Below, piece by piece: positions 7,411-11,509 of a DNA stretch of 11,509 nt (positions within the stretch are counted from its first letter, which is position 1; every line of letters begins with the position of its first letter). The notes beneath the pieces were generated by a model. The model was not told where the DNA came from and made no database searches. It was given only the letters and a program-made list of their open reading frames with translations. The stretch lies in NCBI GenBank assembly GCA_026990615.1, contig JALXDB010000437.1:1-11509 (forward strand), in the 5' to 3' direction. Origin of the DNA: Spirochaetota bacterium (GTDB lineage Bacteria; Spirochaetota; B62-G9). The translations under genes and the position numbers were made by a program.

Positions 7411-8847
7411 TTATTTGCCTGTTTGTTTTAACATCCTATCCTTTTGAGAAGCTTTTTTAAACCCCTGCCTCTCCATTTCTCCCCACTCTCTCTTTTTTGC
7501 CAGATATTTAAATACCCCTATTATTTTATAGATTAAATTGGCCTGTCTGTAGAAAAAATTCTCTAAAAATGATACAAAAAACTTTGGGATCACAAACTTA
7601 AAGTTTGCCGGTGCACTCAGACTGTAGTGCTCCATAAGAATTGCTATTAGCGAAAGAATGGCTCCATAGGCCCATGTGATTAACAGGAAGTAGTAGATGA
7701 ATGATATAGGTAGGATCCCTATGTACAGGCTTATTCCCACAACTATGTATGTAGCAAACTCAATGAAAGGAGGGATAACCTCCGACACAAAGTAAAAAGG
7801 TATGGCAAATAGTCCGACAATTCCATATTTCGGGTTTAGAAACATATCTATATTATCAGAAATACTTTCAAGCAGTCCCATCTGCCATCTTACTCTCTGC
7901 TTTTTTAGTATCTTTAGTTTTGAAGGCATCTCTGTCCAGCAAACGGTATCCGGCACAAATGATATTCTGTACCTCTTCTTCTCTTTTCTCTTTAGTTTGT
8001 GAAGCTTCATGACAAGCATCATATCTTCACCGAGACTGTGTTTTTTATAGCCTTTCACCTTGATCACATCTTCCTTTTTAAATAATCCAAAGGCGCCGGA
8101 GATTATCAAAAGGGAGTTTATGGCAGCGAGTCCAAGCCTTCCCATAAAGAAGGCTCTTGCATATTCGATTGTTTGAAACAAAACCAGGATATTCTTCGGG
8201 AGTGATTCTCTGAGTATTCTTCCCTGGTAAAAGGTGCATCCGTTGGCCGCCCTGACAACACCTCCTACGGCTACTGTTCTTTCCGGGTCGTCTATAAATG
8301 GATGAATAAGTTTAACAAGAGCATCTTCACCCAGAACTGAATCTGCATCTATAGCACAGAAATACGGGTAGTTTGATACATTTATCCCTGTGTTGAGGGC
8401 ATCCGCCTTTCCCCCGTTTACCTTGTCTATAACAATAAGATTTTTGTACGAGTCAGAGATGTATATATCTTTAACATCTTCTGTTGGAATTGATTTTCTA
8501 AATACAAAATCAGTTCTTTTTAAGTTAAACTCATCTTTGAGAACATCCAGAGTTCTGTCTTTTGAACCATCATTTACAACTATAAGCTCGTATTCGGGAT
8601 AGCTTATGGACAAAAGTGATTTAACACTCTGGGTGATGTTTTTTTCCTCGTTGTACGCGGGAAGGATTACCGATATCGGCGGTAAAAGTCTGAACTTGAA
8701 TGCCTGGGTCATGTCAAAGGCAAAGTGAAGCCTCTTTTTTCTGTTAAGGGAAATAATGGCGATTAAAAGTATTAACAGGTATATTGTATTTAATAAAAAG
8801 AAAAATAGAGTTACTCCTATCAATGCATATACAATTACAGTGTTCAT
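7411..8847 (-). CDS. Processive-type family 2 glycosyltransferase (PgaC/BcsA-like fold), polysaccharide synthase
   Basis: This inner-membrane protein of 478 residues has one long N-terminal membrane segment (about 5-33), a cytosolic GT-A domain (about 56-325) and several C-terminal membrane segments (about 343-447). Catalytic signatures are D93 in VNDGSKD, D167 and D169 in the DAD metal site, E274-D275 in GED, and QRVRW at 317-321. Together these mark processive beta-glycan synthases such as PgaC, NodC, hyaluronan synthase and BcsA. SGAFGLF and the NGGKADALNTG segment are also typical. It probably polymerises a nucleotide-sugar substrate while extruding the chain; the sugar cannot be read from sequence. 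No PilZ domain is fused. The start ATG overlaps the TGA of the upstream HEAT gene as ATGA, implying coupled translation. As last gene of the operon, its best partner is the TPR/beta-barrel protein two genes upstream. Confidence 0.92.
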   Translation of the reverse strand: MNTVIVYALIGVTLFFFLLNTIYLLILLIAIISLNRKKRLHFAFDMTQAFKFRLLPPISVILPAYNEEKNITQSVKSLLSISYPEYELIVVNDGSKDRTLDVLKDEFNLKRTDFVFRKSIPTEDVKDIYISDSYKNLIVIDKVNGGKADALNTGINVSNYPYFCAIDADSVLGEDALVKLIHPFIDDPERTVAVGGVVRAANGCTFYQGRILRESLPKNILVLFQTIEYARAFFMGRLGLAAINSLLIISGAFGLFKKEDVIKVKGYKKHSLGEDMMLVMKLHKLKRKEKKRYRISFVPDTVCWTEMPSKLKILKKQRVRWQMGLLESISDNIDMFLNPKYGIVGLFAIPFYFVSEVIPPFIEFATYIVVGISLYIGILPISFIYYFLLITWAYGAILSLIAILMEHYSLSAPANFKFVIPKFFVSFLENFFYRQANLIYKIIGVFKYLAKKREWGEMERQGFKKASQKDRMLKQTGK

Positions 8848-10073
8848 ACCTGAACCGGTTCCCTGTTTTCTAATAAACTCTTTATTATTGGATATTTTGT
8901 AAAGTTTTCCAGGTACTTTACATACCCGTGGGCTAAAATCATTTTAATTATGAATTCTCCGTCGCTTTTTGCTCTCTCGTTACCGCTTAAAATATCGTTG
9001 ACTGCTCTATCTACAACCCCATTCTCTTCTAAAGCCTGAACTATTATATCTCTTGCAAACCTGTCGTTCTGGTTGAGGTAGTTAAGTAGCGTATGAACAC
9101 CCAATTTACCCATCTTTACAACGGCGTTGGCAGCATTTTTTCTTACAAACCAGTTTTTGTCATTTAGAAGAGGAATGAGCCTGTACACGGCACCTTTCAA
9201 TGCCATGTCTCCTATTATATTTGCAGCAACTGCCCTTACCTGCCAGTTTGGATCTTCAAGGGCCTTTAAAACTATCTTTACAGACAGTAGGTCGTTTATT
9301 TTACCAATTGCTATCAGGGCACTTATTTTTACATCAAGGTCCTGTGATTTTTCAAAGATAGGTTCCAGGTCCTTGATGCTCTCGCGAATCTGAAGGTTTG
9401 ATATAACCTTTATTATTAAAACAAGCCTTCTCGGAGGCAGAAAATCAGGTTTTAACAGAGATTTTATGTATTTGTAAATATCTGGACCGAAGAATGGTAG
9501 AATAGCCGAGATTAACCATGCATGAACTTCCCTGCAGAACGGAAATATTGAAACCAGTTCCCTGACTGTGCTCTCCTCTCTCAATTCGCCGAGTGCTACT
9601 ATGGCTGATGAAACAACTCTGACATTGTGGTCGTATAAAAGTGGGAGAAGCAGCTGTGCGTGTTCTTTTAATCCGAGAAGTCCCAATAAGTATGATGATT
9701 TTATCCTTTTGGAAGGGAAGATACTGTGAAAATTTCTTATAATCACATCTATTAGGGCAAGCTCCCTGACAGCGTTTTTCAGCAGTTCCTGTTTTTCACC
9801 CGTTATCTGGGATATAATCCGTGAAAATATATCAATAAGTACATCTTTTTTAAGATTTCTACTATGGTACTGATTTATCTCAGCCCTCCCAAAGAGGTAG
9901 TTGTATACAAAATCATAGTATTTTTTCTCTTTTAAAGATTTTATTTTTTTGATTAGTCTTTCAATGTAATACACAACAATGGACAACAAAAAAAAGGAGA
10001 CAACAATAAAAAAGAGGTAAAGACTTATCTCAAAAGTGTATTTTTTTAAGAGAATTAAGAGATTGTTTACCAT
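8844..10073 (-). CDS. Membrane-anchored HEAT-repeat protein of an exopolysaccharide operon
   Basis: This protein of 409 residues has one N-terminal membrane segment (about 15-38) followed by a basic, lysine-rich stretch (40-51). By the positive-inside rule that places the large C-terminal part in the cytoplasm. Residues about 125-360 form helical repeats of HEAT type: clear units occur near 148-175, 245-270, 276-302 and 307-333, with recurring DxNxxVR and ANxxxxMG patterns. Such repeats bind proteins and have no enzymatic motif. The ATG at 10073 is preferred; it overlaps the stop of the upstream TPR/barrel gene by 7 bases. A TTG at 10091 in the same frame would add six residues. The gene is locked between barrel and synthase genes by overlaps on both sides, so a scaffold or regulatory role in the polysaccharide machine is inferred, not shown. 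Confidence 0.85.
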   Translation of the reverse strand: MVNNLLILLKKYTFEISLYLFFIVVSFFLLSIVVYYIERLIKKIKSLKEKKYYDFVYNYLFGRAEINQYHSRNLKKDVLIDIFSRIISQITGEKQELLKNAVRELALIDVIIRNFHSIFPSKRIKSSYLLGLLGLKEHAQLLLPLLYDHNVRVVSSAIVALGELREESTVRELVSIFPFCREVHAWLISAILPFFGPDIYKYIKSLLKPDFLPPRRLVLIIKVISNLQIRESIKDLEPIFEKSQDLDVKISALIAIGKINDLLSVKIVLKALEDPNWQVRAVAANIIGDMALKGAVYRLIPLLNDKNWFVRKNAANAVVKMGKLGVHTLLNYLNQNDRFARDIIVQALEENGVVDRAVNDILSGNERAKSDGEFIIKMILAHGYVKYLENFTKYPIIKSLLENREPVQV

Positions 10074-11419
10074 TTCACTATATTCTTCCAACCGAACTGG
10101 TGTGTTTTGCCGTATTCGGTTTCAATCCATCCATATGTTAATTTAGATTGAAGATTATCAGTTATATAATATGATATTCCCATTCCAAAATCAAAAACTC
10201 TACGGTCAGGATCTTTTATTTCTGCATCTCCTCCGTAGGTTCCAGTTACATATATGGTGTTCTGGTCAAAATATTCGAATTGTATGTAAAGATCAATTGT
10301 AGATGCCCTGTAACCGCTCTGAAAGAAGTACTGATTAAACCTTACCAGTGCATAACTTACATCCGAAAAATCTTTTTGAATTTCCGGTTTCATGGCAATC
10401 AGATTATCATCGATGTATTTATCGTATTCGAGTGTAACGCCAGCCGTTAATATCTTTCCAAACTTGTAGTGTGCATTGATGTTTCCGAATAGAGGTTTGT
10501 TAAAATCGGGATTTATGGTAAAACCAAACTGCAGCCCGAGGTACAGATTGTTTATGCCCATATAGGTGTAACCTAAGGAAAAGGTCTGGTCGACATTTCC
10601 ATTAATTGCCGCCCTCGAGTATTTAAAAAGGAAATCCATTTTCTGACGGTAATGGTAGAGAAATGAACTCGTTTCAGTAACGCTCATGGTACCATCTGTA
10701 TATATGTACCATTTGAGGCTTGCGGGTTCAATTTCATAGGTTTTAAGCAGCCTTATGCCTCTTAAAAATCTTTTGGCCTCTCTGTTTGTGGGATCGATGT
10801 CCAGTACCTTTTTAAAGATCTCTTTGGCCTTTTTTTTGTTATTCATAGCAAGGTATATCTTTCCCATGTTCAGATAGGCGTCTATTTTGTTTCCGCCTGC
10901 TTTTATAGCTCGGTTAAAATATTTAATTGCTTTTTCATATTCTCCTGCCCAGAAACAAACCCTGGCAATTCCCATAAGGGCATCGGCATCGTTTTTTTCT
11001 TTTAATAAGTATATTTGATAGGTGGCAATAGCCTCTTTATATTTTCCTTCCCAGCTTAGTATCTGGGCTTTTCTGAAAAGAGCCTCGGAATGATTGGGAT
11101 GCTTTTTCAAAACGTTGTTCAACAGTTTGAGAGCTTCGTCGTATCTTCCTCTCCAGCTCAATATTTTGGCCAGTCTAACCTGAACCAGAACATTTTCTGG
11201 ATCAAGGGTAAGGGCAAGTTTGAATGTTTCTATAGCCTCATCGAGTTTGTCCTCGTGCTCGTATCTTATTCCTTTGTCTATAAGAGCCTCGACCTTTCTT
11301 TTTATTGTCTGATCGCTATTATTATTTTTGCCCCCGGTTTCATCCTGTGCATAGCTCATAAATAACGGCAGTAAGATTATAAATAAAGATAAAACAATAA
11401 GTACTAATCTATTTTTCAT
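10067..11419 (-). CDS. Secreted TPR plus outer-membrane beta-barrel protein, YaiO/PgaA-like
   Basis: This exported protein of 450 residues starts with a signal peptide: basic MKNR, a hydrophobic core at 5-21, and likely cleavage after SYA (24). Residues about 43-225 contain five TPR units, three sharing a [SF]WxGxY motif (SWRGRYDEA, SWEGKYKEA, FWAGEYEKA) typical of PgaA/YaiO-type proteins. Residues about 233-450 alternate polar and hydrophobic residues in roughly 12-14 aromatic-rich strands and end in a C-terminal tryptophan, the usual signal for outer-membrane barrel insertion. It likely captures and passes the polysaccharide made by the downstream synthase through periplasm and outer membrane. 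The open frame extends upstream to 11503, but the ATG at 11419 is chosen because the signal peptide begins there and GGGAG (11427-11431) lies 7 bases before it. YaiO-like barrels are smaller than the PgaA pore, so channel function is inferred. Confidence 0.87.
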   Translation of the reverse strand: MKNRLVLIVLSLFIILLPLFMSYAQDETGGKNNNSDQTIKRKVEALIDKGIRYEHEDKLDEAIETFKLALTLDPENVLVQVRLAKILSWRGRYDEALKLLNNVLKKHPNHSEALFRKAQILSWEGKYKEAIATYQIYLLKEKNDADALMGIARVCFWAGEYEKAIKYFNRAIKAGGNKIDAYLNMGKIYLAMNNKKKAKEIFKKVLDIDPTNREAKRFLRGIRLLKTYEIEPASLKWYIYTDGTMSVTETSSFLYHYRQKMDFLFKYSRAAINGNVDQTFSLGYTYMGINNLYLGLQFGFTINPDFNKPLFGNINAHYKFGKILTAGVTLEYDKYIDDNLIAMKPEIQKDFSDVSYALVRFNQYFFQSGYRASTIDLYIQFEYFDQNTIYVTGTYGGDAEIKDPDRRVFDFGMGISYYITDNLQSKLTYGWIETEYGKTHQFGWKNIVKW

Positions 11420-11426
11420 CTGGTTT

Positions 11427-11431
11427 CTCCC
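11427..11431 (-). promoter_or_regulatory. Ribosome binding site fixing the TPR/barrel start
   Basis: GGGAG on the - strand lies 7 bases upstream of the ATG at 11419. It supports that start over in-frame ATGs at 11464, 11443 and 11503, which would place about 8-28 charged residues before the signal peptide. It falls in the 25-base gap after the stop of the preceding gene. Confidence 0.6.
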
Positions 11432-11444
11432 GAGCTTTCTCATC

Positions 11445-11509
11445 TTATTCTTTACACTTTTCATATCGGTGGATGATTCTTTCAATCCTTGCAACAAGCT
11501 CATCCGGAC
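11445..11509 (-). CDS. C-terminal fragment of a probable response-regulator receiver protein (cut by window edge)
   Basis: Reading the - strand from 11507, a frame different from the TPR/barrel gene encodes 20 residues, PDELVARIERIIHRYEKCKE, ending in TAA at 11445-11447. The PDELVARI element followed by an amphipathic basic helix closely resembles the last helix of receiver (CheY-like) domains, where KPF-x-PDELLARI precedes the C-terminus. The stop lies 25 bases before the ATG of the next gene, which is ordinary operon spacing. If correct, the protein ends at or just after a receiver domain with no DNA-binding domain behind it. Only the tail is visible, so the domain call rests on a short match. 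The phospho-accepting aspartate and conserved lysine lie outside the window. Confidence 0.6.
   Translation of the reverse strand, partial: PDELVARIERIIHRYEKCKE

Noticed and set aside
11420..11503. 28-residue N-terminal extension of the TPR/barrel protein.
   Set aside because: It would bury the signal peptide behind a charged segment, and the same DNA encodes the end of another gene in a different frame.
1..11509. Possible defence island or mobile element.
   Set aside because: No transposase, integrase, toxin-antitoxin pair, nuclease/helicase defence gene, tRNA-linked repeat or direct repeat was seen; the CPBP protein alone does not support defence.

Overview
The window is AT-rich bacterial DNA with heavy use of AGA/AGG arginine and ATA isoleucine codons. 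An outer-membrane beta-barrel protein with a signal peptide indicates a Gram-negative (diderm) cell. The codon preference recalls many thermophilic or deep-branching lineages, but the phylum cannot be fixed from sequence alone. Genes are tightly packed and no gene-free stretch exceeds about 215 bases. No tRNA, rRNA, CRISPR array, insertion sequence or prophage signal was seen.

Left block (1-7370, + strand): a rhomboid intramembrane protease with an unusual cysteine-bearing C-terminal tail; an HDOD/HD-domain signalling protein; a metallo-beta-lactamase-fold hydrolase preceded by the longest non-coding gap (2007-2220), which holds a perfect AT-rich inverted repeat; the replicative DNA polymerase III alpha subunit (dnaE) with an intact PHP domain; and, 3 bases downstream of dnaE, a CPBP-type membrane protein with an altered active-site motif. 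This looks like housekeeping and signalling genes in one direction, not a single-function operon.

Right block (7411 to the right edge, - strand): a compact operon read right to left. It begins with the last ~20 codons of a gene cut by the window edge, which resemble the C-terminus of a response-regulator receiver domain. Next come a secreted TPR plus beta-barrel protein of the YaiO/PgaA type, a membrane-anchored HEAT-repeat protein, and a processive-type family 2 glycosyltransferase. Consecutive genes are 25 bases apart, then overlap by 7 and 4 bases, so they are probably translated together. The most economical reading is a synthase-dependent exopolysaccharide system: the glycosyltransferase polymerises and moves the sugar chain through the inner membrane, the TPR/barrel protein guides it through periplasm and outer membrane, and the HEAT protein acts as a scaffold or regulator. 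No c-di-GMP PilZ domain, deacetylase or second synthase subunit is visible here. The two blocks converge at 7371-7410.
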